From: Geodermatophilus sp. DSM 44513
Lineage (GTDB): Bacteria > Actinomycetota > Actinomycetes > Mycobacteriales > Geodermatophilaceae
Length of the DNA: 64,000 nucleotides
Direction: 5' to 3'
NCBI RefSeq assembly: GCF_032460525.1
Contig: NZ_CP135963.1
Span: 2,728,001-2,792,000, forward strand
Within the stretch, counting starts at the first letter, position 1, and each line of letters opens with the position of its first letter. The translations under genes were made by a program, and so were the position numbers. A model generated the notes under the pieces. That model had not been told where the DNA came from and did no database searches. It was given only the letters and a program-made list of their open reading frames with translations. This document shows positions 17,263-25,576 of this stretch, one piece after another.

Positions 17263-19098
17263 GTGAGCTCCACCGCGATCGCCGACCACGCCTTCCTCTC
17301 CGACCGGCACTCCTGCGCGCTGGTCGACCGCGCCGGGTCCGTCGTCTGGCTGTGCTTCCCGCGCTTCGACGGGCCGGCGGTGTTCGCCGCGCTCCTGGAC
17401 GACGACGCCGGCCACTGGTCGGTGGCGCCGGAGGCGCCGTGGACGTCGACCCGCCGCTACGCCGGGCGCTCGCTCGCCCTGGAGACGACCTTCCGGACGG
17501 CGGACGGCGAGGTGGTGCTCACCGACGCGCTGGGCCTGGGCCCGGACGACCAGGGGCACCGGCTGGGCGTCGACGTCCCCCACGTCCTGGTGCGCCGGCT
17601 GGCCTGCACCTCCGGGGAGGTCGACGTGCTGGTCGACTACCGGCCGCGGCCGGAGTACGGGCTGGTCGTGCCGCTGCTGTCCCGCGTGGAGGGCGGGGTC
17701 GCCGCGCGGGGCGGGGCGGACTGGCTGGTCCTCACGCTGCCCGGCCAGGTCGTGCTGGCCGACGGGCGGGCCCGGGCCCGGCTGCGCCTGCGGGCGGGGG
17801 ACGTCGTCCACCTCGGGCTGCAGCGCAGCACGCTGGGCAGCGCCGTCCCGGCGCACGTGTGGACCCAGCCGCGGCTGGCCGGACTGCTCGACCGCACCCT
17901 GGCGGCGTGGGAGTCCTGGTCGGACCTGCACCAGACCTACACCGGGCCGTGGGCGGACCTGGTGCAGCTCAGCGGCCGGGTGCTGCAGGGGCTGTCCTAC
18001 CAGCCCAGCGGGGCGATCGTCGCCGCGGGCACCACCTCGCTGCCGGAGGCCGTCAGGGGCGAGCGGAACTGGGACTACCGCTACACCTGGGTGCGGGACG
18101 CGAGCTTCACGATGGAGGCGCTGTGGGTCGCCGCCTGCCCGGACGAGGCGGCGGACTTCTTCTCCTTCATGACGACCGCGGGGGCCGGGGGCATCGGCCC
18201 GGCCACCTCCCTGCAGATCGTGTTCGGCGTCGGCGGGGAGCACGACCTGTCCGAGCGCGCCCTGGGCCACCTGCGGGGGTGGCGCGACAGCCGGCCGGTG
18301 CGGGTGGGCAACGGCGCCTGGGACCAGCGGCAGGTCGACGTCTACGGGGAGCTGCTGGGCGCCGCCGCCCGGCTGGCCGACCAGCTGCCCGACCTCGACG
18401 AGGAGACCCGCGGCTTCCTCGCCGCCTGCGCCGACACCGCCGCCGCCCGCTGGCGGGACCCCGACCAGGGCATCTGGGAGGTGCGCGGGCAGCCGCGGCA
18501 CTTCGTCTACTCCAAGGTCATGTGCTGGGTCGCGCTGGACCGGGCGATCACGCTGGCCCCCCGGTTGGGCTGGGAGGACCGGGTCGAGGACTGGGTGAAG
18601 GCACGCGGGGAGATTTCCGACGCCGTCCTGGAGCAGGGGTGGGACGAGCGGGCCGGCGCGTTCACCCAGTCCTTCGGGTCCACCGCGCTGGACGCCTCGG
18701 TGCTGGTGCTGCCCATCGTGGGGTTCCTGCCCGCCGACGACCCGCGGGTGCTGGCCACGATCGACGCCGTCGCCGAGCGGCTGACCGACGACCGCGGGCT
18801 GGTCTACCGCTACCGCACCGGGGACGGCGTCGACGGCCTGCCCGGGGACGAGGGCACCTTCCTGCTGTGCACCTTCTGGCTGGCCCAGGCGCTCGCGCTG
18901 ACCGGGCAGGTGGACCGCGCCCGGGCGGTGTTCGAGCGGGCGGCGGCCTTCGCCAGCGACCTCGGGCTGCTCGCCGAGGAGGTCGACCCGGGCACCGGGG
19001 AGCTGCTGGGCAACCTGCCGCAGGCGTTCAGCCACATCGGCCTGGTGAACGCGGCGTGGGCCATCGACCAGGCGCAGCGCGGTCGGCGGCCGGACTGA
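17263..19098 (+). CDS. Glycoside hydrolase family 15 (glucoamylase/trehalase-like)
   Basis: The 611-residue protein has an N-terminal beta domain (about 1-210) opening with AFLSDRHSCALVDRAGSVVWLCFPRFDGP. An (alpha/alpha)6 catalytic barrel follows, with GERNWDYRYTWVRDASFTMEALW (about 266-288), a first acidic site in QGIWEVRGQPRHFVYSKVMCW and a late glutamate in GDEGTFLLCTFW. GH15 enzymes remove glucose from glucans; in mycobacteria this branch is the cytoplasmic trehalase. With treY and treZ in the same window, trehalase activity is a reasonable guess. GTG 17263 is chosen for GGGAGG just ahead. Confidence 0.88.
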   Translation: MSSTAIADHAFLSDRHSCALVDRAGSVVWLCFPRFDGPAVFAALLDDDAGHWSVAPEAPWTSTRRYAGRSLALETTFRTADGEVVLTDALGLGPDDQGHRLGVDVPHVLVRRLACTSGEVDVLVDYRPRPEYGLVVPLLSRVEGGVAARGGADWLVLTLPGQVVLADGRARARLRLRAGDVVHLGLQRSTLGSAVPAHVWTQPRLAGLLDRTLAAWESWSDLHQTYTGPWADLVQLSGRVLQGLSYQPSGAIVAAGTTSLPEAVRGERNWDYRYTWVRDASFTMEALWVAACPDEAADFFSFMTTAGAGGIGPATSLQIVFGVGGEHDLSERALGHLRGWRDSRPVRVGNGAWDQRQVDVYGELLGAAARLADQLPDLDEETRGFLAACADTAAARWRDPDQGIWEVRGQPRHFVYSKVMCWVALDRAITLAPRLGWEDRVEDWVKARGEISDAVLEQGWDERAGAFTQSFGSTALDASVLVLPIVGFLPADDPRVLATIDAVAERLTDDRGLVYRYRTGDGVDGLPGDEGTFLLCTFWLAQALALTGQVDRARAVFERAAAFASDLGLLAEEVDPGTGELLGNLPQAFSHIGLVNAAWAIDQAQRGRRPD

Positions 19099-19107
19099 CC
19101 GGCGCGC

Positions 19108-20058
19108 TCAGCGGACCGCCACCACCGTCTTCCACCCGTGGCCCGGGCGGCCCAGGCCGCGCACCGCCGGCACCGCGTCGGCGAAGGGGACGACGTCCAC
19201 CGGCGGGATCCGCAGCCGGCCGGCCTCGACGTCGCGGGCCAGGCGGTCCAGCCGCCGCCCGTCGGGCTCGACCACGACGAACGAGCCGCCGGCCCCGGGC
19301 CCCAGCACCGCCTGCGGGGGCTGCACGCTGGACACCACCGCGCCGCCCGGCGCCAGCACCGCGCCCGCCGCGGCCAGCGCCGGGCCGCCGACCAGGTCGA
19401 CCACCGCGTCCACCCGCCCCGCGGGGAGCACCCCGGCCAGCTCCCCGGCCAGGGGGCGGTCCCGGTCGAGGGCGACCGCGGCGCCGTGCTCGCGCAGCCG
19501 CGCGTGCCGGTCGGCGGCGTCCACCCCGACCACCGTGGCCCCCCGGCGCGTCAGCAGCTGGGTGACGAACACACCCACCCCGCCACCGGCGCCGAGCACG
19601 AGCACCGCCCCGCCGGCCCGTCCGCCCAGCGCCTCCACCAGCTGGTCGGCCATGAGCCCGGCCAGGGGCAGCGCCGCCGCCCGGACCGGCTCGACCCCGG
19701 CCGGCGCGCGGGCGAGCACCCCCGCCGGGACGACGGCGGACTCCGCCAGCGCCCCGGTGGCGATCGGCGTGGACCGCACGAAGCCGACCACCTCCTCCCC
19801 CGGCGCCCACCCGGTGCCCTCCCCGGTCGCGTCGACCACGCCGGCGAGGTCCCAGCCGAGCACCACCGGGAACCGGTGCGGCACCACCCCGTCCAGGGCT
19901 CCGCCGGGCACCTTCAGGTCGGTCGGGTTGAGCCCGGCGGCCCGCACCGTCACCCGCACCTCGCCGGGTCCCGGCCGCCGGACCGGCAGCTCGAGCTCCT
20001 CGATGACCTCCGGACCGCCGAACCGGCGGAACCCGACCGCGCGCACGACCTCTTCCAT
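19108..20058 (-). CDS. NADPH:quinone reductase-like MDR-family oxidoreductase
   Basis: The 316-residue medium-chain dehydrogenase/reductase lacks the catalytic-zinc pattern. It has the GroES-like N-terminus (VRRPGPGEVRVTVRAAGLNPTDLK) and the NADPH motif VLVLGAGGGVGVFVTQLL (about 145-162). Family members reduce quinones or enones with NADPH. The gene is divergent from a TetR regulator; two matching operators lie in the 88-base gap, so it is very probably the regulator's target and may respond to an electrophile or quinone. Confidence 0.88.
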   Translation of the reverse strand: MEEVVRAVGFRRFGGPEVIEELELPVRRPGPGEVRVTVRAAGLNPTDLKVPGGALDGVVPHRFPVVLGWDLAGVVDATGEGTGWAPGEEVVGFVRSTPIATGALAESAVVPAGVLARAPAGVEPVRAAALPLAGLMADQLVEALGGRAGGAVLVLGAGGGVGVFVTQLLTRRGATVVGVDAADRHARLREHGAAVALDRDRPLAGELAGVLPAGRVDAVVDLVGGPALAAAGAVLAPGGAVVSSVQPPQAVLGPGAGGSFVVVEPDGRRLDRLARDVEAGRLRIPPVDVVPFADAVPAVRGLGRPGHGWKTVVAVR

Positions 20059-20078
20059 CGTCTCCTCCCCGAGTCCTA

Positions 20079-20095
20079 CCGGAGGTACCCTCCGG
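20079..20095. promoter_or_regulatory. TetR-type operator O1
   Basis: CCGGAGGTACCCTCCGG has perfect 7-base arms around TAC. It lies 20 bases before the quinone reductase start, over its likely promoter. The centre is 30 bases from that of O2. Confidence 0.75.
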
Positions 20096-20109
20096 ACACG
20101 ACCGATGAT

Positions 20110-20124
20110 CGGAGGGTGCCTCCG
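20110..20124. promoter_or_regulatory. TetR-type operator O2
   Basis: CGGAGGGTGCCTCCG has perfect 6-base arms around GTG, the same half-site as O1. It lies 22 bases before the TetR gene start, so the regulator probably represses itself as well. Confidence 0.75.
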
Positions 20125-20146
20125 TTTCGTCAAGGAGGGAACCGCG

Positions 20147-20701
20147 GTGCCCCGCAGCGACGCCCTGCGCAACCGTCGGCGGCTGCTCGAGGCCGCCCGC
20201 GACCTGGTCGCCCGGTCGGGCCCGGGCGTGGGCCTGGAGGCCGTCGCGGCGCGCGCCGGCGTGGGCATCGGCACGCTGTACCGCCACTTCCCCGACCGGG
20301 CCGCGCTGCTGGCCGCGCTGGTCGCCGACCGGCTGGCCGACACCGCCGACCGGCTGGCCGCGACCGCCGGCGACGAGGACCCCGCGTGGGCGCTGCGGGC
20401 CACCGTCCGCGAGTTCGCCCGGGTGCAGGTCGCCGACGCCGCGCTGGCGCACGTGGTGCGCAGCGCCCCGGCCGGCCCCGACGCCGGCGCGGCGCGGGCG
20501 GCGATCGGCGCGCGGCTCGACGAGGTGTGCCGGCGGGCCCGGGACGCCGGCGTGCTGCGTCCGGGCATCGACGGCGCCGACCTGCACCGGCTGGTCTGCG
20601 GCCTGGCGACCGCCGCGGAGGCCGCCGGGACCGGGGCGGCGGCGGCCGTCGACCGCTACGTCGACGTGCTCCTCGACGGCCTGGCACCCGCCGGGCGCTG
20701 A
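20147..20701 (+). CDS. TetR-family transcriptional regulator
   Basis: The 184-residue repressor begins with a helix-turn-helix domain (about 8-55: RRRLLEAARDLVARSGPGVGLEAVAARAGVGIGTLYRHFPDRAALL in outline) and has an alpha-helical ligand/dimer domain behind it. The GTG start at 20147 is supported by AAGGAGG seven bases ahead. It is divergent from the quinone reductase gene, with twin operators between them. The ligand is unknown. Confidence 0.92.
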   Translation: MPRSDALRNRRRLLEAARDLVARSGPGVGLEAVAARAGVGIGTLYRHFPDRAALLAALVADRLADTADRLAATAGDEDPAWALRATVREFARVQVADAALAHVVRSAPAGPDAGAARAAIGARLDEVCRRARDAGVLRPGIDGADLHRLVCGLATAAEAAGTGAAAAVDRYVDVLLDGLAPAGR

Positions 20702-20717
20702 GCGGGACCCGCCGGGC

Positions 20718-21539
20718 TCACTCCGACGACCAGGTCGTCTCGAACGAGGGGTACAGCGTCAGCCCGCCGTCGACGTAGAGCGTCTGCCCGGTGACGTAGG
20801 CCGCCTCGTCGGACAGCAGGAACGCCGCGGCGGCGGCCATCTCGCCGCTCTCACCGGCCCGGCGCATCGGGATGTGCCGCTCGACGGCGGCCCGCCGGAC
20901 CGGGTCGTCGACCCAGGAGCGGTTGATCGGGGTGACCGTCGCCCCCGGTCCCAGCCCGTTGACCCGGATGCCGCGTGCGGCGTACTCCAGCGCCAGCGTC
21001 GTCGTCAGGTTGGCCATCCCGCCCTTGCTCACGCTGTAGCCGAGGAAGCGGGGCTTGGGGACGACCTGGTGCACGCTGCTGACGTTGAGCACCGCTCCCC
21101 CGCCCGCGGACAGGAAGTGCCGCACCGCCTGCTGGGCGCACAGGAACGCCCCCCGCAGGTTGACCCCGAGCACCCGGTCGAAGTCGGCGACGTCGAGCGC
21201 CTCGGTGTCGGCGGCCACCTGGATGCCGGCGTTGTTCACCAGTGCGTCCAGCCGCCCGAAGTGCTCCACGACGCGCGCGGTCATCGCCGCCACCTGCGCG
21301 GCGTCGGAGACGTCGGCCCGCACGAGCAGCGCCTCGCTCCCCGCCGCGCGGACGGCGTCGACGCACTCGCGCACCGCCTGCTCGACCAGGTCGGCCGTCT
21401 CCCGGGCGGACTCGGCGGGCCCGACGTGGTTCACCGCCACCCGCGCGCCCTCCCGGGCCAGCCGCACGGCGATCGCCTGGCCGATCCCGGACGAACCGCC
21501 GGTCACCAGGACCACCCGGCCGTCGAACCGGCCGCTCAC
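20718..21539 (-). CDS. Short-chain dehydrogenase/reductase (glucose-1-dehydrogenase-like)
   Basis: The 273-residue classical SDR shows the cofactor motif VTGGSSGIGQAIA (about residues 10-22), the NNAG strand, catalytic Ser in NVSSVHQ, Tyr/Lys in YSVSKGG and the C-terminal ending YVTGQTLYVDGGLTLYPSF. It most resembles glucose-1-dehydrogenase/3-oxoacyl reductase types. GTG 21539 has GAGG eight bases ahead. A GTAACG-type promoter motif stands about 58 bases upstream. Substrate unproven. Confidence 0.88.
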   Translation of the reverse strand: MSGRFDGRVVLVTGGSSGIGQAIAVRLAREGARVAVNHVGPAESARETADLVEQAVRECVDAVRAAGSEALLVRADVSDAAQVAAMTARVVEHFGRLDALVNNAGIQVAADTEALDVADFDRVLGVNLRGAFLCAQQAVRHFLSAGGGAVLNVSSVHQVVPKPRFLGYSVSKGGMANLTTTLALEYAARGIRVNGLGPGATVTPINRSWVDDPVRRAAVERHIPMRRAGESGEMAAAAAFLLSDEAAYVTGQTLYVDGGLTLYPSFETTWSSE

Positions 21540-21596
21540 GCGTCGCCTCGCAGCCGGGCGCGCCCGGCACCGGTCGTCGTGGGTGCCACGGCTGTC

Positions 21597-21623
21597 CAGT
21601 GCGCCGACCTCGCCCGGCGTTAC
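21597..21623 (-). promoter_or_regulatory. GTAACG-type promoter motif, member E
   Basis: On the minus strand GTAACG (21623-21618), 15-base spacer, GCACTG (21602-21597), 57 bases before the SDR start. It lies in the divergent gap shared with an ECF sigma gene. Confidence 0.45.
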
Positions 21624-21705
21624 GCGCGCCACCGGCCGGGGCGGCACGAGGAGTTCACCGTCGACCGGCTGACGCGGCCCCGGGTGCGTGGTTCACTGCG
21701 CCGTC

Positions 21706-22422
21706 ATGGAGGTGCCCCTCGCGGACGGCGGCGCCCGCCTCCCGGCGCCCCGGGCCGGGCAGCCGCCCCGGCCGGCCGAGGACCCGGTGGTCGCGGCGCT
21801 GCTGGCCGGCGACGAGGCGCTGTTCGCCCGGCTGGTGACCTCCTGGTCGGCCGCCATGCTGCGCCTGGCCCGCGCGCACGTGTCCACCGACGCCTCCGCA
21901 CAGGAGGTGGTGCAGGAGACGTGGCTGGCGGTGCTGCGCGGGCTGCCCGGCTTCGAGGGCCGCTCGACGCTGCGCACCTGGGTCTTCCGGATCCTGGTCC
22001 ACACGGCCACGGCGCGCGGGGTGCGGGAGAGCCGCGTCACCCCGGTCGGCGACCTCACCGACGAGCCCGGCGGCGCGACCGTCGACCCCGCCCGCTTCCG
22101 CGGCCCCGGCGACCGCTGGCACCGGCACTGGACGCCGGCCGGCCAGCCGCGGCCGTGGGACGGCGACCCGGCGCAGGGAGCACTGCGTGCGGAGGTGCGG
22201 GCGCTGCTGGAGGCGGCGCTGGACGCCCTGCCGCCGCGGCAGCGGACGGTGGTGGTGATGCGGGACGTCGAGGGCTTCACCGCCGCGGAGGTGCGCGAGG
22301 TGCTGGGCCTGACCGCGGCGAACCAGCGGGTGCTGCTGCACCGCGGGCGGGCGCGGGTCCGGGCGGCGCTGGAGGTCTACCACCGGGGGCACCGGGACGA
22401 CGAGCCGCGCGGCGACGTGTAA
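21706..22422 (+). CDS. ECF RNA polymerase sigma factor 1
   Basis: The 238-residue sigma factor has region 2 (about 32-98: DEALFARLVTSWSAAMLRLARAHV through STLRTWVFRILVHTA) and region 4 (about 165-225: ALDALPPRQRTVVVMRDVEGFTAAEVREVLGL then NQRVLLHRGRARVRAAL). An unusually long 50-residue linker rich in Pro and charged residues separates them. No zinc-finger anti-sigma gene follows; the next gene encodes a DM13 membrane protein. It is clearly a paralogue of the sigma factor at 25.9-26.5 kb. Confidence 0.92.
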   Translation: MEVPLADGGARLPAPRAGQPPRPAEDPVVAALLAGDEALFARLVTSWSAAMLRLARAHVSTDASAQEVVQETWLAVLRGLPGFEGRSTLRTWVFRILVHTATARGVRESRVTPVGDLTDEPGGATVDPARFRGPGDRWHRHWTPAGQPRPWDGDPAQGALRAEVRALLEAALDALPPRQRTVVVMRDVEGFTAAEVREVLGLTAANQRVLLHRGRARVRAALEVYHRGHRDDEPRGDV

Positions 22423-22445
22423 CGCCGCGGCACGTCCCGCACACG
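22419..22445 (+). promoter_or_regulatory. GTAACG-type promoter motif, member B
   Basis: GTAACG (22419-22424) overlaps the stop codon of the ECF sigma gene; the 15-base spacer leads to CACACG (22440-22445), seven bases before the DM13 gene start. If used, that mRNA is leaderless. Confidence 0.35.
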
Positions 22446-22452
22446 GCAGGGG

Positions 22453-23127
22453 GTGAGGTCCCGTCGGCTCCTGCCGCTCGCCGTCGCCGCGGCCGTGCTC
22501 GCCCTGCTGGTGCTCTCGCCGGTGGAGCTGTCCGCCCTGGTCCCCCGGACGGCCACCGGGGTGCTGACCGTGCTCGCCCTGGTGGTCGCCGTGCTCGTCT
22601 GGAGCAGGCTGGTCGTCCCCCGGCTCACCCGCCGGCGGGCGGTGCGCGGGACGCTGCGCCTGCTGCCGGTGCTCGCCCTGCTGGCCGTGCTGCTCGTCCC
22701 GGCCCTGGTCGACCGCGAGGTCGACGAGGGGCTGCTGGAGGGTGTGCCGGTCGCCGTCCCGATGGCCGGCGGGACCGGTCCGTCGGCGTCCCCGGCGCCG
22801 CCGGCGCCCGAGCGGCTCGGCGCGGGGCCGGTGCGGGGGGTCGGGCACCGGGCCAGTGGCGAGGCGGTGCTCTACCGCGCGGGAGGGACGACGTTCGTCC
22901 GGCTGCAGGACCTCGACGTGCAGGGCGCGGTCGACGTCGTCGTGTACCTCGTCCCCGGCGCCGACCAGACCGACCCCGAGGGCGGCGTGGACCTCGGCGC
23001 GCTCAAGGGCACCCGGGGCAGCGCCAACCACGTCCTGCCCCCGGGCGTGGACCCGGCCGACCACGGCGCGGTGCTGCTGTGGTGCCGGGCGTTCAGCACC
23101 CCCATCGCCGTCGCGACGCTGGTGTGA
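22453..23127 (+). CDS. DM13-domain membrane protein
   Basis: The 224-residue protein has three N-terminal membrane helices (about 5-30, 35-55 and 70-90) and a C-terminal extracytoplasmic DM13 domain (about 120-224). That domain shows GHRASGEAVLYRAGGTTFVRLQDL, VVVYLVPGADQTDPEG, DLGALKGTRGSANHVLP and a single Cys in VLLWCRAFSTPIA. DM13 is a beta-sandwich redox-linked domain with one conserved cysteine, proposed to carry electrons. It directly follows the ECF sigma gene, so it may take part in that regulatory unit. Confidence 0.82.
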   Translation: MRSRRLLPLAVAAAVLALLVLSPVELSALVPRTATGVLTVLALVVAVLVWSRLVVPRLTRRRAVRGTLRLLPVLALLAVLLVPALVDREVDEGLLEGVPVAVPMAGGTGPSASPAPPAPERLGAGPVRGVGHRASGEAVLYRAGGTTFVRLQDLDVQGAVDVVVYLVPGADQTDPEGGVDLGALKGTRGSANHVLPPGVDPADHGAVLLWCRAFSTPIAVATLV

Positions 23128-23137
23128 CGCCGGCCGT

Positions 23138-23165
23138 GTAACGCCGGCCGGGTGCCGCCGCACTG
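23138..23165 (+). promoter_or_regulatory. GTAACG-type promoter motif, member C
   Basis: GTAACG (23138-23143), 16-base spacer, GCACTG (23160-23165), six bases before the GTG start of the flavin disulfide reductase. Confidence 0.45.
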
Positions 23166-23171
23166 TCCCCG

Positions 23172-24572
23172 GTGGACACCTACGACGTCGTCGTCCTGGG
23201 CGCCGGTCCGGCCGGTGAGAACGTCGCCGCGCGTGTGGTCCGCGGCGGCCTCACCGCGGTCGTGGTCGAGGCCGAGCTGGTCGGCGGCGAGTGCTCCTAC
23301 TGGGCGTGCATGCCGAGCAAGGCGCTGCTGCGCCCGGTGCACGCCCTGCGCGCCGCCCGGCGGCTGCCCGGCGCCCGGGAGGCGGTGACCGGCGACCTCG
23401 ACGTCGCCGCGGTCCTCGCCCGGCGGGACGCGTTCGCCGGCCACCACGACGACGCCGGGCAGGTGCGCTGGCTCACCGACGTGGGCGTGCACCTGGTGCG
23501 CGGGCACGGCCGACTGGCCGGCGAGCGGCGGGTCGAGGTCACCCGCCCCGACGGGACGCCGACGACCCTGGCCGCCCGCCACGCCGTCGCCGTCGCGACC
23601 GGCTCCACCGCCGCGCTGCCGCCGGTGCCGGGGCTGGCCGAGGCGCGGCCGTGGACCAGCCGCGGGCTCACCACCGCCCGGGACGCCCCGTCGCGGCTGC
23701 TGGTCCTGGGCGCGGGGGTGGTCGGGCTGGAGATGGCACAGGCCTGGGCCGGGCTGGGCAGCTCGGTCACGGTGCTGGAGGTCGCCGGGCGGCTGCTGCC
23801 CGCGGTGGAGCCGTTCGCCGGCGAGCTGCTGGCCGGGGCGCTGCGCGAGGACGGCGTCGACCTGCGGCTCGGCGTCCGGGCCGACCGGGTGGCGCGGCCG
23901 TGCGCGGACGGCCCGGTGACCGTGCACCTGGCCGACGGCGCGGCGGTGGAGGCCGACGAGCTGGCCGTCGCCGCCGGGCGCCGGCCGGCGACGACCGACC
24001 TGGGCCTGCAGACCCTCGGGCTGCGACCCGGCGACGCCCTGCCCGTCGACGACACCCTGCGCGTCGAGGGCAGCGACTGGCTGTACGCCGTCGGTGACGT
24101 CAACGGCCGGGCGCTGCTGACCCACCAGGGCAAGTACCAGGCCCGCGTGGCGGGTGACGCGATCGCGGCGCGGGCGCGCGGGGAGCAGCCGGGCTGGCGG
24201 GCCGAGGCCGACGACGCCGCCGTCCCCCAGGTCGTGTTCACCGACCCGGAGGTGGCCGCCGTCGGGCTGACGACGGCGCAGGCGGCCGAGCGGGGGCTGC
24301 GGACGCGCACGGTCACCGTCGAGCTCGGGCACCTGGCCGGCGCCGCCCTGCACGCCCGGCACTACCGCGGGCGGGCCGCGCTGGTCCTCGACGAGGACCG
24401 CGCCGTCGTGGTCGGGGCGACGTTCGTCGGGCAGGACGTCGCCGAGCTGGTCCACGCCGCGACGGTCGCGGTCGTCGGGCGGGTCCCGCTGGACCGGCTG
24501 CGGCACGCGGTGCCCCCCTTCCCGACGATCGGCGAGGCGTGGCTGCGGCTGCTCGAGGAGGCCGGGCTGTGA
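23172..24572 (+). CDS. Flavin-dependent pyridine nucleotide-disulfide reductase
   Basis: The 466-residue flavoprotein has an FAD motif VVVLGAGPAGENVAA (about 6-20) and a redox pair C41-x4-C46 in GGECSYWACMPSK. An NAD(P) motif LVLGAGVVGLEMAQAWAGLG (about 177-196) and a C-terminal dimerisation domain follow. In the usual HPTxxE catalytic dyad the His is replaced: here the segment reads VPPFPTIGE. This resembles LpdA/quinone-reductase branches rather than true lipoamide dehydrogenase. It starts a coupled operon with a peroxiredoxin-like protein. Likely role is redox defence; substrate unknown. Confidence 0.87.
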   Translation: MDTYDVVVLGAGPAGENVAARVVRGGLTAVVVEAELVGGECSYWACMPSKALLRPVHALRAARRLPGAREAVTGDLDVAAVLARRDAFAGHHDDAGQVRWLTDVGVHLVRGHGRLAGERRVEVTRPDGTPTTLAARHAVAVATGSTAALPPVPGLAEARPWTSRGLTTARDAPSRLLVLGAGVVGLEMAQAWAGLGSSVTVLEVAGRLLPAVEPFAGELLAGALREDGVDLRLGVRADRVARPCADGPVTVHLADGAAVEADELAVAAGRRPATTDLGLQTLGLRPGDALPVDDTLRVEGSDWLYAVGDVNGRALLTHQGKYQARVAGDAIAARARGEQPGWRAEADDAAVPQVVFTDPEVAAVGLTTAQAAERGLRTRTVTVELGHLAGAALHARHYRGRAALVLDEDRAVVVGATFVGQDVAELVHAATVAVVGRVPLDRLRHAVPPFPTIGEAWLRLLEEAGL

Positions 24573-25081
24573 GCGCCCGCGACCTGCAGCCGGGCGACCG
24601 CTTCCCGGACCTGGAGCTGCCCGACGTCGACGGGCACCTGCGGCGGCTGTCGGAGCTCTCCGGCGGCGACCCGCTGGTGCTGCACACCTACCGCGGGTTC
24701 TGGTGCCCCAAGGAGCGCGCCTACGCCCGCGAGCTGGTGACCCTGCAGCCGGCGCTGGAGGTGGCCTACACGCGGCTGGTGTCGGTCAGCGTCGACCCGC
24801 CGGAGGTGGCCGCGGCCTTCCGCGCCGGCCTGGACGCCCGCTGGACGTTCCTGTCCGACGCGGGACGGCGGTGGCTGCCCGAACTGGGGCTGCAGGAGCT
24901 CACCGACACCGTGCACGACCCGTACCTGCCGACGGTCTGGCTGCTCACCCCGGAGCTGCGGGTGCACCGCTGGTGGCTGGGCTACTGGTACTGGGGCCGG
25001 CCGTCGGCCGGCGAGCTGTGGCAGGAGCTGCGGGCGCTGTCGCGGGACCTGCGGCCGGACTGGGAGCCCCCGCGTGCCTGA
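24569..25081 (+). CDS. Peroxiredoxin-like (AhpC/TSA) protein
   Basis: The 170-residue thioredoxin-fold protein carries one active-site cysteine, C46, in YRGFWCPKERAYARELV. The second Cys of the common WCPxC motif is replaced by Glu, giving a one-Cys pattern. SVDPPEVAAAF and FLSDAGRRWLPELGL match AhpC-type folds. The GTG start overlaps the reductase stop (GTGA), so the reductase may recycle it directly or through a small thiol such as mycothiol. The C-terminal WWLGYWYWGRPS stretch is unusually Trp-rich. Confidence 0.8.
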   Translation: MSARDLQPGDRFPDLELPDVDGHLRRLSELSGGDPLVLHTYRGFWCPKERAYARELVTLQPALEVAYTRLVSVSVDPPEVAAAFRAGLDARWTFLSDAGRRWLPELGLQELTDTVHDPYLPTVWLLTPELRVHRWWLGYWYWGRPSAGELWQELRALSRDLRPDWEPPRA

Positions 25082-25559
25082 CCCGGCCTGGCTGCTGCTC
25101 GACCCGGCCGGAGGGGTGTCGGCTCCGCTGGCCACCGCTGCCGGCGACGGCGTCCGCCTGCTCGCCTGGCCGGCCGCGGCGCGGCGGCCGCACCCGGGGG
25201 CGCGGCGCTGCGACCCCCTGCTGCTGGACGCCGACGGCCCCACGGCGGTCGTCTCCGTGCTGTGGCCGGACCGGGACGCGCTGCCGCTGTTCGACGACCC
25301 CGCGGTCGTGCAGGCCCGCCGGGCGGCGCTGGCCGGTCCGTGGCCGCGGGCGGCGTCGGCGCTGACCGTCGACGCGGTGCACTTCGCCGGGTCGGTGTGG
25401 GTCACCGACCCCGGGCGGCCGGTCGAGGACCCGTTCGCGCTGCTCGGCGTCCCACGCCTGCTGGAGGTCGGCGCCGGGGTGCTGGGCCGCCGGCCCCGGC
25501 CGGCCGGGCCGGCGCAGGAGCGCTACGCCGGCGCGCCGTGGCCGGCCGACGGCTGGTGA
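25074..25559 (+). CDS. Hypothetical protein, third gene of redox operon
   Basis: The 161-residue protein has no recognised family. It starts with GTG inside the end of the peroxiredoxin-like gene (8-base overlap), so it is translated from the same mRNA. It looks globular, with a mixture of hydrophobic strands (AWLLLDP, VVSVLWPD, LTVDAVHFAGSVWV) and one lone Cys in RRCDPLLLD. No signal peptide or membrane segment is seen. Context suggests a link to the reductase/peroxiredoxin pair. Confidence 0.7.
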   Translation: MPDPAWLLLDPAGGVSAPLATAAGDGVRLLAWPAAARRPHPGARRCDPLLLDADGPTAVVSVLWPDRDALPLFDDPAVVQARRAALAGPWPRAASALTVDAVHFAGSVWVTDPGRPVEDPFALLGVPRLLEVGAGVLGRRPRPAGPAQERYAGAPWPADGW

Positions 25560-25576
25560 CCGTGCCGGGTGGCCGC

